NCBI GenBank assembly: GCA_024643645.1
Contig: JAHEMN010000002.1
Coordinates: 20,175 to 84,174, forward strand
DNA length: 64,000 nt
DNA from: Chitinophagaceae bacterium
Lineage (GTDB): Bacteria > Bacteroidota > Bacteroidia > Chitinophagales > Chitinophagaceae
Direction of reading: 5' to 3'
Numbering within the stretch: position 1 is the first letter of the stretch; every line of letters begins with the position of its first letter. Below the pieces are notes generated by a model. The model ran no database searches. It was not told where the DNA came from and worked only from the letters and a program-made list of their open reading frames with translations. Made by a program: the position numbers and the translations under genes. Below are positions 18,101-26,559 of this stretch, piece by piece.

Positions 18101-18812
18101 CAATGGCCCTTCCTGAATTCCAGGAGGTGCAGGTTTGCTTACTCATAATATTTACTTCAATAATACCTGTAGATTCATATAGAATGATCTGATGTGTATT
18201 TTCAAACAATCCTGTACATGAAGAACCAAATAATGGCACTTTATAAAAACTCAATATCCATCTGCGATGTGGTGCTACTCCCCAAACCTGGTATTGAATT
18301 CGTTGCGTTGGTTGCGCAACGTTAGGATTAAGATCATGGTTGGGCCCCATAATTAAAGCTCTGTCATAAGCTGTGCTTGGCAAATCAGATCCTATCGACC
18401 AGTGTGCAAATAAGTTTGCTTTAGAGATATCAAAACTTAAAAAACCGTTTGTACTTGCAATAAGTGAATTATATACAGTACCATAAAATGGAAAAGGGAA
18501 TCCCATATTGATCACACTTGTATAAGTATCATCTACTGTAAGACCTGATGGGGTACCTGCCGGATCGTTTGGAGCAAGGTAAACAGGAAAGCAACCTGTA
18601 GCATTGGGTGAAATGCGATTTAAAGTATATGTATTTGATAGTCGCTTAATATCGGGAATAATCCCTTTTAATGTAATACACAAACCAGGAGGACATCCCG
18701 GCACCAAAGTATCTCTGGAACAATTGAATGAAAAACTTTGTGCTTTAGAAACTTCAGAAAAAAACAGAAAAAAACTAATGTAAACACATAACCGAAGAAT
18801 AAACCGCATCAT
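15102..18812 (-). CDS. Large secreted SprB-repeat adhesin with type B T9SS sorting domain
   Basis: This 1236-residue surface or secreted protein has a signal peptide (about 1-24, ending SKAQS). An N-terminal domain (about 27-350) has NIDO-like features (FPFYGTVYNSLIASTNGFLSFD). Seven SprB-type repeats of about 78 residues each follow (about 355-905). Three Ig/PKD-like modules come next (about 905-1145; WTPANALS, WSPDTYLS, WTPATGLS). The last 90 residues are a gliding-motility-associated C-terminal domain (FSPNGDGRNDRF, FNRWGQLLF, PSGVYVWMI), which directs export through the type IX secretion system. The N-terminal domain is shared with the protein at 22253-24469. Its adhesive role is inferred from the architecture. 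Confidence 0.9.
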   Translation of the reverse strand: MMRFILRLCVYISFFLFFSEVSKAQSFSFNCSRDTLVPGCPPGLCITLKGIIPDIKRLSNTYTLNRISPNATGCFPVYLAPNDPAGTPSGLTVDDTYTSVINMGFPFPFYGTVYNSLIASTNGFLSFDISKANLFAHWSIGSDLPSTAYDRALIMGPNHDLNPNVAQPTQRIQYQVWGVAPHRRWILSFYKVPLFGSSCTGLFENTHQIILYESTGIIEVNIMSKQTCTSWNSGRAIVGIQDFTKTQGMMAPGRTALGPTWGAVNMNETWRFVPSTGTSLLKRVELYDLGGTLIATGTTASVGNGNLEASFPNVCSPVGAITSYVIRSVYEKFDDPAVEIFGTDTVRVNRSAGLTGNGSSAAASCGSSNGSITITGVTGGTAPYEYSLNGVTWQSSNVFNGLTAGIYNVEVRDASLLCTRTIPVTVTLAGALPATSSSAASSCSGVNNGAITINTAGGIGPYTFTLDGGIAQPGVLPYTFNNVSPGVHTVIVTDLSSGCTSNPISVNVAVGTGVTANATSAATTCPTASNGSITITATAGTAPFTFQLDGGPVQSGASPYTFNNVSSGSHTIIITDNFGCTRSITQSVLAGPTLTATTSAAPTTCSGAANGTITVTPNGGVAPYTFSIDGAAAVPGTAPYTFTGLMTGSHTIVVTDGIGCVTNSINVSIPSGAALFTTASKTDALCSGSATGSIIVTQPTIGTAPFEYSLDGISWQGSNVFNGLAAGNYTVFYRESNGCVGSLSISVSEPTPLTASSAFVPVICNGQNNGIITISSGGGISPYEYSIDGGTVWQSNNIFNVAAGSYTITIRDANNCITTQTVSVTEPVALNATSANSPASCDGGNDGIIDVTATGGNTGYEYSIDGGTNWQSSNIFNVAPGNFTITVRDNLGCTTSFPTTVLLGSNFTMTPQTDPTICEGNSIQLSLTSNATQYAWTPANALSSTTIANPVANPTVTTQYIVTATLGRCSANDTVIVNVNPAPIPNAGADGYICFGQTYQLQATGGTQYLWSPDTYLSSTTISNPVSSATKDITYTVSILSDINGCASLVTDQIYIDVTPPIKVKTFPFDTIGYSGDQFQLLAIPNDPDVINYTWTPATGLSDTKIPDPIVTLGANGDVVQYRVTTSTIAGCKGEGFVTVRVYKGPEIYVATAFSPNGDGRNDRFLPIPVGIKGLNYFRVFNRWGQLLFSTNRLHDGWDGNLGGVKQPSGVYVWMIEVVANDNKVITKKGTVTLIR

Positions 18813-18939
18813 AAAATTAAAAAAATGATTTACTGGTGCTAGAACAGCCTAAAACCAACCCGTAAGATAGTAAATTAAAAGTTGAAATTCAAGGAAGTGA
18901 CAGCTGATTTATAAAGCAAAATGATTGAAATCATGGAGT

Positions 18940-21177
18940 TTATGAAGGAATATCTTCCATATCATATCGTTCAACCGATTCAATGCCCGGAAGATTGAGT
19001 AATTGCTGTACCAAATTGTCTAATTCTTCTTTATCATGAACAAAAAGCCTGATATTTCCTTTGAATAATCCCTCTTTTGCTTCAATTGTCAAAGCAGAAA
19101 TATTTATTTTAAGATCCCCAGATATCAGCATGGTTATTTTATTGACCACTCCCACATCATCCATCCCAATAATCTTAATACCGGTCAGAAATGAGATCTC
19201 TTTGTTTTTGGCCCATTTAGTTTTCACTACCCGATGTCCATAGTTGGACAAAAGCTTTGTAGCATTTGGGCAATTAGTACGGTGAATGGTCAAGCCCTTT
19301 CCTGTAGTTACAAAACCAAAAACATCATCTCCCGGTATTGGCTTGCAACAATTTGCAAGATTATAAACTATCTTATCACTACTTTCTCCAAATATTACCA
19401 ATTCAGTTTCCTTCTTGCCCGGTTGAGGAACATATTCAGGTTTTTCAGTCTGAATCTTTACTGGTTTAGGAGCTTCAATTTTATCTCCATGAACATTGAA
19501 TTCTTTCAGGTCCTTAAGGTCAATATTCTTTATGGCTACCTGGTAAAAGAGATCAAGGTTTGAACCTAATTTATACCAATGCACCAGTTCATCAATATTG
19601 TGTTGTGACATCGGCACCCCAACACCTTCCAGTTTTCGCTGCAAAGTATATTTCCCCTCATCAGCTACTTCTCTTTTCTCTTCCTTCAAAGCATCCCTGA
19701 TCCTTCCTTTTGCTTTGGAAGTAACAACAAACGTTAACCAATCTTCTGAAGCTTTTTGTTTATTACTTGTAATGATCTCTACCTGGTCACCACTGTGTAA
19801 TTTATGACTGATAGGAACTAATTTATGATTCACTTTAGCACCGATGGTCTTTACTCCAATTGCACTATGTATTGCAAATGCAAAATCAAGAGCAGTAGAT
19901 CCTACAGGTAACATCTTTACATCTCCCTTTGGAGTATACACATAAATTTCCTCTGCAAGAAAACTTGTTTTAAAGTCTTGCAGAAAATCTATTCCGTCTG
20001 TTTCCTGGTTACTGATCACTTCCCTTATTTGTTGAAACCATTTATCAAAACGACTTTCATCAGTAGTTCCTTCTTTATATTTCCAATGTGCAGCTAATCC
20101 TTTTTCCGCTATTTCATTCATTCTTTTTGTACGTATCTGTACTTCCACCCATCTACCCTGTGGACCCATCACAGTTGTGTGCAACGCTTCATATCCATTT
20201 GATTTTGGATTACTCAACCAATCTCTTAATCTTTCCGGTGATGGGGTGTATTCATCTGTGATCATGGAATAAACTTTCCAGCAATCTTCTTTCTCTTTAG
20301 CAGGAGGAGAATCAAGTATTGCACGGATAGCAAACAGGTCATATACTTCTTCAAAATCTACACCCTTCTTCTTCATCTTATTCCAGATAGAATGAATGCT
20401 TTTGGGACGACCATAAATTTCCCCCTTAAGATTAGCCTTATCAATCTTTTCTTTTATCGGTTTTATAAATTCATTGATGTATCGGGATCTTTCTTTTTTT
20501 GTTTCTGATAACTTTCTTGCAATGTCTTTATAAATTTCCGGCTCCATATATTTCATAGCCAGGTCTTCCATTTCTGTTTTTATATTATAAAGACCCATCC
20601 TGTGTGCCAGCGGAGCATAAACATAGACTGTTTCAGAAGCTATTTTTAATTGCTTTTCTCTCTTCATACTGTCTAGTGTACGCATATTATGCAACCGATC
20701 AGCCAGCTTCATAAGAATAACCCTGGGGTCGTCTGTAAGGGTAAGTAATATCTTTTTAAAATTTTCTGCCTGTTGTGAAGCATTGACATCAATGACATTT
20801 GAGATTTTGGTGAGACCATCGACGATCTTTGATATTTCTTCTCCAAATTCCCTTTTTATATCATCTAAAGAAATATCTGTGTCCTCGACGGTATCATGTA
20901 ATAATGCACAAATTGTAGAACGTACTCCTAAGCCAATTTCCTCTACACATATTTTTGCCACTGCAATAGGATGAAGAATATATGGCTCACCACTTTTTCT
21001 CCGCATTGTTTTATGTGCTTCTGCTGCCATTTCAAATGCAATACGGATCAGGTTCTTATCACCCGGTTTTAATTTAACCTTTAATACCTTCAATAGGGAA
21101 CGATATTCCCTGAGGATAAGCTTCTTTTCCTCCTCATCGTTTAGATTATACTTCGGTATCTGGGCAATAGTTTCCAT
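18940..21177 (-). CDS. Bifunctional (p)ppGpp synthetase/hydrolase (RelA/SpoT family)
   Basis: This is the stringent-response enzyme, 745 residues. The N-terminal HD hydrolase domain contains RKSGEPYILHP and the intact metal pair His94-Asp95 in LLHDTVEDT, so hydrolase activity is likely. The synthetase domain follows (YGRPKSIHSIWNKM, SNGYEALHTTVMGP, VEVQIRT). Then come a TGS domain (about 400-465, EIYVYTPKGDVKMLP), a helical/CC region with the NCCKPIPGDD motif, and a C-terminal ACT domain (about 670-745). It is flanked by the two adhesin loci but shows no functional link to them. Confidence 0.96.
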   Translation of the reverse strand: METIAQIPKYNLNDEEEKKLILREYRSLLKVLKVKLKPGDKNLIRIAFEMAAEAHKTMRRKSGEPYILHPIAVAKICVEEIGLGVRSTICALLHDTVEDTDISLDDIKREFGEEISKIVDGLTKISNVIDVNASQQAENFKKILLTLTDDPRVILMKLADRLHNMRTLDSMKREKQLKIASETVYVYAPLAHRMGLYNIKTEMEDLAMKYMEPEIYKDIARKLSETKKERSRYINEFIKPIKEKIDKANLKGEIYGRPKSIHSIWNKMKKKGVDFEEVYDLFAIRAILDSPPAKEKEDCWKVYSMITDEYTPSPERLRDWLSNPKSNGYEALHTTVMGPQGRWVEVQIRTKRMNEIAEKGLAAHWKYKEGTTDESRFDKWFQQIREVISNQETDGIDFLQDFKTSFLAEEIYVYTPKGDVKMLPVGSTALDFAFAIHSAIGVKTIGAKVNHKLVPISHKLHSGDQVEIITSNKQKASEDWLTFVVTSKAKGRIRDALKEEKREVADEGKYTLQRKLEGVGVPMSQHNIDELVHWYKLGSNLDLFYQVAIKNIDLKDLKEFNVHGDKIEAPKPVKIQTEKPEYVPQPGKKETELVIFGESSDKIVYNLANCCKPIPGDDVFGFVTTGKGLTIHRTNCPNATKLLSNYGHRVVKTKWAKNKEISFLTGIKIIGMDDVGVVNKITMLISGDLKINISALTIEAKEGLFKGNIRLFVHDKEELDNLVQQLLNLPGIESVERYDMEDIPS

Positions 21178-21276
21178 TGTCTACGAATTTACTGATTAAA
21201 GCTTATAGCTCAAAAGAGTGTACAATAAATCCAACAAATATTTTTTATGAGATTTTCAATTTAAAGATCAGACTAT

Positions 21277-21316
21277 AAAAAAAGGATAAGTGTTTATGAA
21301 AAACAGCTTACCCTTT
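21277..21316 (-). terminator. Intrinsic terminator after the porP/sprF gene
   Basis: On the minus strand AAAGGGTAAG (21316-21307) pairs with CTTATCCTTT (21290-21281) over 10 bp with one G-U, then a run extending to seven Ts. It lies 22 bp after the stop of the PorP/SprF-family gene. Confidence 0.8.
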
Positions 21317-21337
21317 ATTAAAATTATTCCCTATACT

Positions 21338-22234
21338 CTATTTCAAAAAATCATATTTCAATAAAACCTCATGACCATTTGATCCTTTATCATAAACACT
21401 AAGCGGCGTTCTGAAAATATCAAAACAATATCCAATTGTAAACTTCTTTTGCACTTTTACTCCGGCAGAGATCATCCAGCTTTGTCTGGCCCTTAATGCA
21501 ACTCCCCACCAAAAAACTTCTTTATGTTCTACTCTGGCTCCCCCCTGAAATTCCAATGGTGCATTTGGAAGATAAATGAAAAGAATATTAGGGATGATCT
21601 TTGTACTTTCATCCACTTGCCATTGATAATTGCTATGTAAGTAATAATGACGGTAAAGCCTTGCTTCTTCTGTACGGCTTAAATTCCCGCTGTAAAAATC
21701 CAATTTAGATTGTAACAATTGGCTTACCGAAGCTCCAATTTGAAACTTCGTACCATTATAAGATACACCAAACCCGGCATCACCTTTAAACCGGTTAGCT
21801 GCACCAGCCAGCACAGGGTCATTTCCTAAAGACTCTTGCAATTTGGATTTGTCAATAGAAAATTGCTGAAATCTTGCTTCTAACCCTAATGAAAAAGTAC
21901 CTCCCTTTTTTAATGGAATATGATAGGCGTATGCTGTTTGTAAACCTGTTCTTTTTGTTGGTCCGGTAACATCATTATAAATATAACCACCAATACCAAC
22001 TTTTGCATTCTTCAGATACGCAGAACCAAAGAGTATTGCTGTTTGAGGTCCACCATCAATACCTTCCCACATAGAACGATATGATGCACCAATCACTCCA
22101 TGTTGAGATGCACCTGCAGTAGCAGGATTGTGCAGGTTTCCATGCTGATCATATAAAGAAGCAACAGTTAATTGCTGAGCTTCAACAGAGTTTACAATCA
22201 TAACACCAAGAAAAAAATATATAATACGTTTCAT
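21338..22234 (-). CDS. PorP/SprF family type IX secretion membrane protein
   Basis: This outer-membrane beta-barrel protein of 298 residues has a signal peptide (about 1-19, ending EAQQ). Its start LTVASLYDQHGNLHNPATAG and GVIGASYRSMWEGIDGGPQT are hallmarks of the PorP/SprF family. The family normally has an NPA motif near the N-terminus, and it is visible here. In gliding Bacteroidota SprF is needed for surface delivery of its neighbouring adhesin SprB. The gene follows the 738-residue repeat protein by 18 bp on the same strand, so the two form an adhesin-plus-partner operon. Confidence 0.92.
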   Translation of the reverse strand: MKRIIYFFLGVMIVNSVEAQQLTVASLYDQHGNLHNPATAGASQHGVIGASYRSMWEGIDGGPQTAILFGSAYLKNAKVGIGGYIYNDVTGPTKRTGLQTAYAYHIPLKKGGTFSLGLEARFQQFSIDKSKLQESLGNDPVLAGAANRFKGDAGFGVSYNGTKFQIGASVSQLLQSKLDFYSGNLSRTEEARLYRHYYLHSNYQWQVDESTKIIPNILFIYLPNAPLEFQGGARVEHKEVFWWGVALRARQSWMISAGVKVQKKFTIGYCFDIFRTPLSVYDKGSNGHEVLLKYDFLK

Positions 22235-22252
22235 AAATTCTTATTTAAAAAA

Positions 22253-24469
22253 TTATCTCAAAATGGTAAGGTTACCTTTCAACACCACTGCTTTTCCATT
22301 TATTAAATTGAAATCAATCACATAATAATAAGTGCCGTCTGCCACTGGCTTTCCTTTGTATGTACCATTCCAGGTATTTTTATAGTCATTTGATTCAAAT
22401 ACTTTATTTCCATATCTGTTGAAAACCTGTGCTCTTGCTTTCACCAGGCAATTGCCATTGGTAATTAGCCATAAGTCATTAATACCATCACCATTTGGTG
22501 TAAACGCATTCATTGGTTTTACACAATAGGGAACTACTGTGATAGTAAGATCATCTGTAGCAATACATCCTAACGGAGTAGTTACGCTTAACGTATATGT
22601 GGTAGTTGCCTGCGGAGAAGCAACCGGTGCCAATATTGAAGTTGAATTTAATCCTACTGATGGAGTCCATAAAAAAGTTCCGGCCGAACCAGTTGCCTGT
22701 ATCTGGTATGTATCTCCGGCAATTATCGTAGCATCCTGACCTGCATTTACTGAAGCACCCGGCGCAACATTCATAGTTACGGTTCGTGTTGCAGTACAAG
22801 AACCCAGTTGTACTGTTAATGTATATGTTGTTGATGTTTGAGGCGATAATACCGGATTTAGAATAGCAGGATTACTTACACCAGTTGTTGGTGACCAGCT
22901 ATAAGTTGTTCCATTTGAAGTAAAATTTGGCGTATAGCTTGCTCCGTTACAAATACTACTTTGCTGATTGGCACTAACGTTTAAGTTATTTGTAAACGAA
23001 AGTGTTATTGATTGAGATGCAGTACAATTGGAAGCATCCCTGACAACAACATTATATGTACCACCGGCTAAACTGTTGAATGTGTTTCCACTTTGGTAAG
23101 TAGTACCTCCATTTATACTATATTGATATGGGGATGTTCCTCCTGATGGAGTAATTGTAATTGATCCACCATTACAATCAGCATCTGTTTTAGTAACAGT
23201 AATAGAAAGTGTATTTATTAATGTAATAGTTACCTGTTGTATTGCTGATGGACAGGTAGTACCTACCACTCTTGCTATTACATTATAATTACCTGGAGCA
23301 ACATTATTAAAAATATTAGAAGATTGATAAGTAGCACCTCCATTAATACTGTATTCAAATGGCCCCTGTTGTCCACCTGTAACTGTTACTGTAATTGTTC
23401 CGTTTGCAGAACAGGATGCATCTGTTTTAGCAACTGTTATATCCGGACCCAATCCTTTTTTTACAAAAACAGTATCAGTAAAAATTACATCCTGTAACGG
23501 ATCGCCAATGCAATCAACATATTTAACTCTGATAACATAAGCTGTACTATCCAAAGTTGGGCAAACATTCGGGAAATTTAAATTCAACACCCCGGGTGAA
23601 AGTGTACTTGTATCCGCTGTTGCCACCACTGTTCCATTCACTTCCAATACAGCACTTTTGAACCTTGATGCACCGGATGTTGGAATAAATCTAAAACAAG
23701 AATCCATCCCTGTAGTACCCCAAACAGTAGCATTTTTTCCAGGTGCAGCTATAGCATTTGTTCTACTTTGATCCTGCATTCCAAGAATAGCAAGACCACT
23801 GTTCCAGGCAGTACAAAAAGGTTTATCCTTAATATATACTTCAACGATACCTGTACTTTCATATAGTACCATTTGATGAGTTGCCCTTGGTACAGTACAA
23901 CTGGATCCAAAGAATGGCATATCGTTATAGCTTGCAATAAATCTTCTTTGTGGAGCAGTACCTTCTACCCTCCATTCAATCTTTTTATTTGGTGAACTTA
24001 TATTTGGATTAATGTCATGATATGGGCCAAATATCATAGAAGGTGCATAAGTTGAATTAGGGATGGCACCTGTTGTTGAACTGATAGAATAACCACTTCC
24101 GGTACCAGCTCTTGAAATATCAAAAGTGATAGCTGAATTTGACCCCATAATCAAGGAAGAATAATTACTGCCATAAAAGCAAAAATTAAATCCGGGAGAT
24201 ATTACCGGACTCCAGGTATCATCAATATATATCTGAGTAACTTCATTTCCCGAAGGAGTTGTATAATTAAAAGGCACATATCCGGGATTAGTAATTACAT
24301 ATCCATTTGTACCTTTTATATGTGGGACCTGCACAGTAATGGGTGTACAAGAAGCTCCACATGGCAGATCAATATTCCTGTTAGGAATTGTAAATACAGT
24401 GGCCGGATTTTGTGCAAATCCATTGATAAATAAGAAAATACCTGAAATAAAGAAAAGAACCCTTCTCAT
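22253..24469 (-). CDS. SprB-repeat protein with type B T9SS sorting domain
   Basis: This 738-residue exported protein has a signal peptide (about 1-19, GFAQN). An N-terminal domain (about 20-345) is clearly related to that of the 1236-residue adhesin (shared FYGSNYSSLIMGSN, YHDINPN, FFGSSCT, YESTGIVEV, FPNVCP). Two SprB-type repeats follow (about 345-495; FEYSINGGATYQSSN, YQYSINGGTTYQSGN). Two PKD-like modules come next (about 500-650; YSWSPTTGVSN, FLWTPSVGLNS). The C-terminus is a gliding-motility-associated domain (FTPNGDGINDLW, FNRYGNKVFES, DGTYYYVI). Directly upstream of the PorP/SprF partner, with which it is co-transcribed. Confidence 0.9.
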   Translation of the reverse strand: MRRVLFFISGIFLFINGFAQNPATVFTIPNRNIDLPCGASCTPITVQVPHIKGTNGYVITNPGYVPFNYTTPSGNEVTQIYIDDTWSPVISPGFNFCFYGSNYSSLIMGSNSAITFDISRAGTGSGYSISSTTGAIPNSTYAPSMIFGPYHDINPNISSPNKKIEWRVEGTAPQRRFIASYNDMPFFGSSCTVPRATHQMVLYESTGIVEVYIKDKPFCTAWNSGLAILGMQDQSRTNAIAAPGKNATVWGTTGMDSCFRFIPTSGASRFKSAVLEVNGTVVATADTSTLSPGVLNLNFPNVCPTLDSTAYVIRVKYVDCIGDPLQDVIFTDTVFVKKGLGPDITVAKTDASCSANGTITVTVTGGQQGPFEYSINGGATYQSSNIFNNVAPGNYNVIARVVGTTCPSAIQQVTITLINTLSITVTKTDADCNGGSITITPSGGTSPYQYSINGGTTYQSGNTFNSLAGGTYNVVVRDASNCTASQSITLSFTNNLNVSANQQSSICNGASYTPNFTSNGTTYSWSPTTGVSNPAILNPVLSPQTSTTYTLTVQLGSCTATRTVTMNVAPGASVNAGQDATIIAGDTYQIQATGSAGTFLWTPSVGLNSTSILAPVASPQATTTYTLSVTTPLGCIATDDLTITVVPYCVKPMNAFTPNGDGINDLWLITNGNCLVKARAQVFNRYGNKVFESNDYKNTWNGTYKGKPVADGTYYYVIDFNLINGKAVVLKGNLTILR

Positions 24470-24679
24470 CAGTAGTTAGTTTAATTGAATAATTTAATCC
24501 TGCAACTAAATGTTTAGCTGCGTTTTCATGACCATTTTTAGTAGAAATAAGTAAAAAATAACTCCGGAAGATATTGGGGATATATCAAACGTACAATAAT
24601 TAATATAATTATGAAAGCGAATCACTCCTTTTTTAAGTATTATCCTTTAAATATTACTTTAAAAAAAGTAAAAATGCCC

Positions 24680-24687
24680 TACATTTG
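24680..24687 (+). promoter_or_regulatory. tRNA-Leu promoter -7 box
   Basis: TACATTTG, a perfect -7 element, is 73 nt ahead of the mature 5' end of tRNA-Leu. This leaves a short precursor leader containing GAATGGGCTTCGG. It is the only recognisable site in the 291-bp gap 24470-24760. Confidence 0.55.
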
Positions 24688-24760
24688 CAACCCAAAAGAA
24701 TGGGCTTCGGGTTGAGAATTCATGTAAGTTTAATTTGAATTTTAATCCCATTTTGAATTG

Positions 24761-24842
24761 CCGGATGTGGTGAAATTGGTAGACACGTCAGACTTAGGAT
24801 CTGATGCCGCAAGGTGTGGGGGTTCGAGTCCCTTCATCCGGA
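24761..24842 (+). tRNA. tRNA-Leu (anticodon UAG)
   Basis: This is an 82-nt class II tRNA. The acceptor stem CCGGATG (24761-24767) pairs perfectly with CATCCGG (24835-24841), with discriminator A at 24842 and no encoded CCA. The anticodon stem TCAGA/TCTGA encloses the loop CTTAGGA, with anticodon TAG at 24795-24797, reading CUN leucine codons. The T-loop GGTTCGAGTCC and the D-loop AATTGGTAGAC are standard. A variable arm (TGCCGCAAGGT) confirms the leucine class. Confidence 0.95.
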
Positions 24843-24863
24843 CTAAAGGAAGTTCGAAAAGAT

Positions 24864-24936
24864 GAACAAGGAATAACGAATGATGAAGTAACCCTTTTTT
24901 TGAGGTTATCTACTTCGATGTTCTTTATTCCTTGTT
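24864..24936. repeat. Long imperfect inverted repeat between tRNA-Leu and tig
   Basis: The left arm 24864-24893 and right arm 24904-24936 are inverted copies. Twelve identical bases (AACAAGGAATAA) are at the outer end and GAAGTA plus ACC at the inner end, with a few mismatches and a 3-nt bulge between. The intervening sequence is CTTTTTTTGA. It starts 22 nt after the tRNA and ends 26 nt before the tig ATG. It may act as a tRNA terminator or belong to a dispersed intergenic palindrome family. Confidence 0.7.
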
Positions 24937-24961
24937 TTTTATTCACTATTTAAAAGATATT

Positions 24962-26350
24962 ATGGCTACAATTACTAAAGAAAATATTGGTCTTTTACAC
25001 GAGAAGCTAACTGTGAAATTGCAGAAGACCGATTACCTGCCTTCATTTGAAAAGGCATTGAAGGAATACAGCAAAAAAGCAAATATCCCTGGCTTCAGAA
25101 AAGGAATGGTTCCATCTGGCCTGATCAAAAAAATGTATGGCCCGTCACTTTTTGCTGATGAGGTGTTAAAATCGGTTGACCGTGAATTGATCGGTTTTCT
25201 AGAAACTGATAAATTAGAAATATTTGCTCAACCACTTCCATTGGAATCAGATTTTGGTCAATTGGATGTAAACAATCCTATCGATTATACATTCAATTTT
25301 GAGATTGGTATGAAGCCGGAATTTCAATTACCTGAATTAGCAAAAGCAAAAACAACAAAATATGTTGTTACTGTAACTGATGAAATGGTAAATAATGAAG
25401 TAGACAGACTGCAAAACCGCCATGGAAATATGAAGGATGTAGATGCCGTAACTTCTGATGACAATGTATTGAATGTTAATTTTGTTGAAGCAGACTCAGA
25501 AGGAAATACAGTTGATGGAGGTATTACAAAAGATAATTCTATTCTTGTAAAATACTTTTCAGAAGCATATCGGAAAACCTGGATGGGAAAGAAAGCTGGT
25601 GATACAGAAACTGTTCAGCTTAAAAATGTATTTGATGAAAAAGAAAGAGAATGGATAATCAGTGATCTTGGATTAAAAGATGTTGAAGGTGCAGAAGAAA
25701 AATATTTCAATATTGTAATAACCAAAGTGGGGTTATTAGAGAAAAGAGAATTGAATGAAGAATTCTTCAATCAGCTTTATCCAAACAAGGAAGTAAAAAC
25801 TGCCGAAGATTTCAAAGCAAAAATAAAAGAAGAGATTCAAAAGCACTGGGATGCTCAGGCAAATAATCAGATACATGATCAGATCTTTCATGCACTTGTT
25901 GATAATACTGAAATAAAATTTCCGGAAGGTTTTCTAAAGAAATGGATCAAAACCCAGGGGACTCAGTCAAAAGACCAGGAGCCAAAAACTGATGAAGAAG
26001 TTGAAAAAGAGTTTCCAACATTTCTAAATCAACTTAAATGGACCTTGATCTCTGAAAAAATCGTACAGGATAATGCTATACAGGTAGATCCTGAAGAGAT
26101 CAAAATTTTTGCCAAACAGCAGCTTTTCAGTTATATGGGTGGTGCTAATCTTAGCGAAGATCAACCATGGCTAACGGATTATATAGATAAAATGATGAAG
26201 GATAGAAAATATGTAGAAGATGCATATACCAGAATTCAATCACAAAAAATATTTGAATGGGCAGCTACACAGGTAAAACCTACTGATAAAGAAATAAGTG
26301 CGGAAGATTTTACTAAAATGACGGAAGAACACCAGCATAGTCATCATTAA
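24962..26350 (+). CDS. tig: Trigger factor
   Basis: This ribosome-bound chaperone acts on nascent chains. The start ATG 24962 gives 462 residues; an in-frame upstream start would add ten residues from the inverted repeat and is not used. The ribosome-docking motif GFRKG is at residues 44-48. A central region without an obvious intact FKBP signature follows, then the long helical C-terminal chaperone domain and a His-rich tail (EEHQHSHH). An intrinsic terminator lies 46 bp past the stop. clpP and clpX come next, as in many bacteria, but from a separate transcript. Confidence 0.95.
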   Translation: MATITKENIGLLHEKLTVKLQKTDYLPSFEKALKEYSKKANIPGFRKGMVPSGLIKKMYGPSLFADEVLKSVDRELIGFLETDKLEIFAQPLPLESDFGQLDVNNPIDYTFNFEIGMKPEFQLPELAKAKTTKYVVTVTDEMVNNEVDRLQNRHGNMKDVDAVTSDDNVLNVNFVEADSEGNTVDGGITKDNSILVKYFSEAYRKTWMGKKAGDTETVQLKNVFDEKEREWIISDLGLKDVEGAEEKYFNIVITKVGLLEKRELNEEFFNQLYPNKEVKTAEDFKAKIKEEIQKHWDAQANNQIHDQIFHALVDNTEIKFPEGFLKKWIKTQGTQSKDQEPKTDEEVEKEFPTFLNQLKWTLISEKIVQDNAIQVDPEEIKIFAKQQLFSYMGGANLSEDQPWLTDYIDKMMKDRKYVEDAYTRIQSQKIFEWAATQVKPTDKEISAEDFTKMTEEHQHSHH

Positions 26351-26396
26351 ACCACTGTGCTCTAAGGGGAATTTAGTAACAACTTATAATATATAC

Positions 26397-26423
26397 AGCT
26401 TTGCAGAAGTGCAAAGCTTTTTT
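26397..26423 (+). terminator. Intrinsic terminator after tig
   Basis: AGCTTTGCA (26397-26405) and TGCAAAGCT (26410-26418) form a perfect 9-bp stem capped by a GAAG tetraloop and followed by a T-run. Confidence 0.92.
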
Positions 26424-26559
26424 TATTGCCTTTATGACAATAAGTCAAAAATTCTGATAAAAAAGACACACATTTTGCCGTTTTACCATTTGGACGGATA
26501 TTTGATACTTTCGGGATTGTTACTGATTAATAAATAAACGAATCACTCAATTAACTAAT

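Noticed and set aside
15102-18812. Periodic repeats that might suggest a CRISPR array or satellite
   Set aside because: The periodicity is about 78 codons in frame within one protein, with diverged copies and no spacers.
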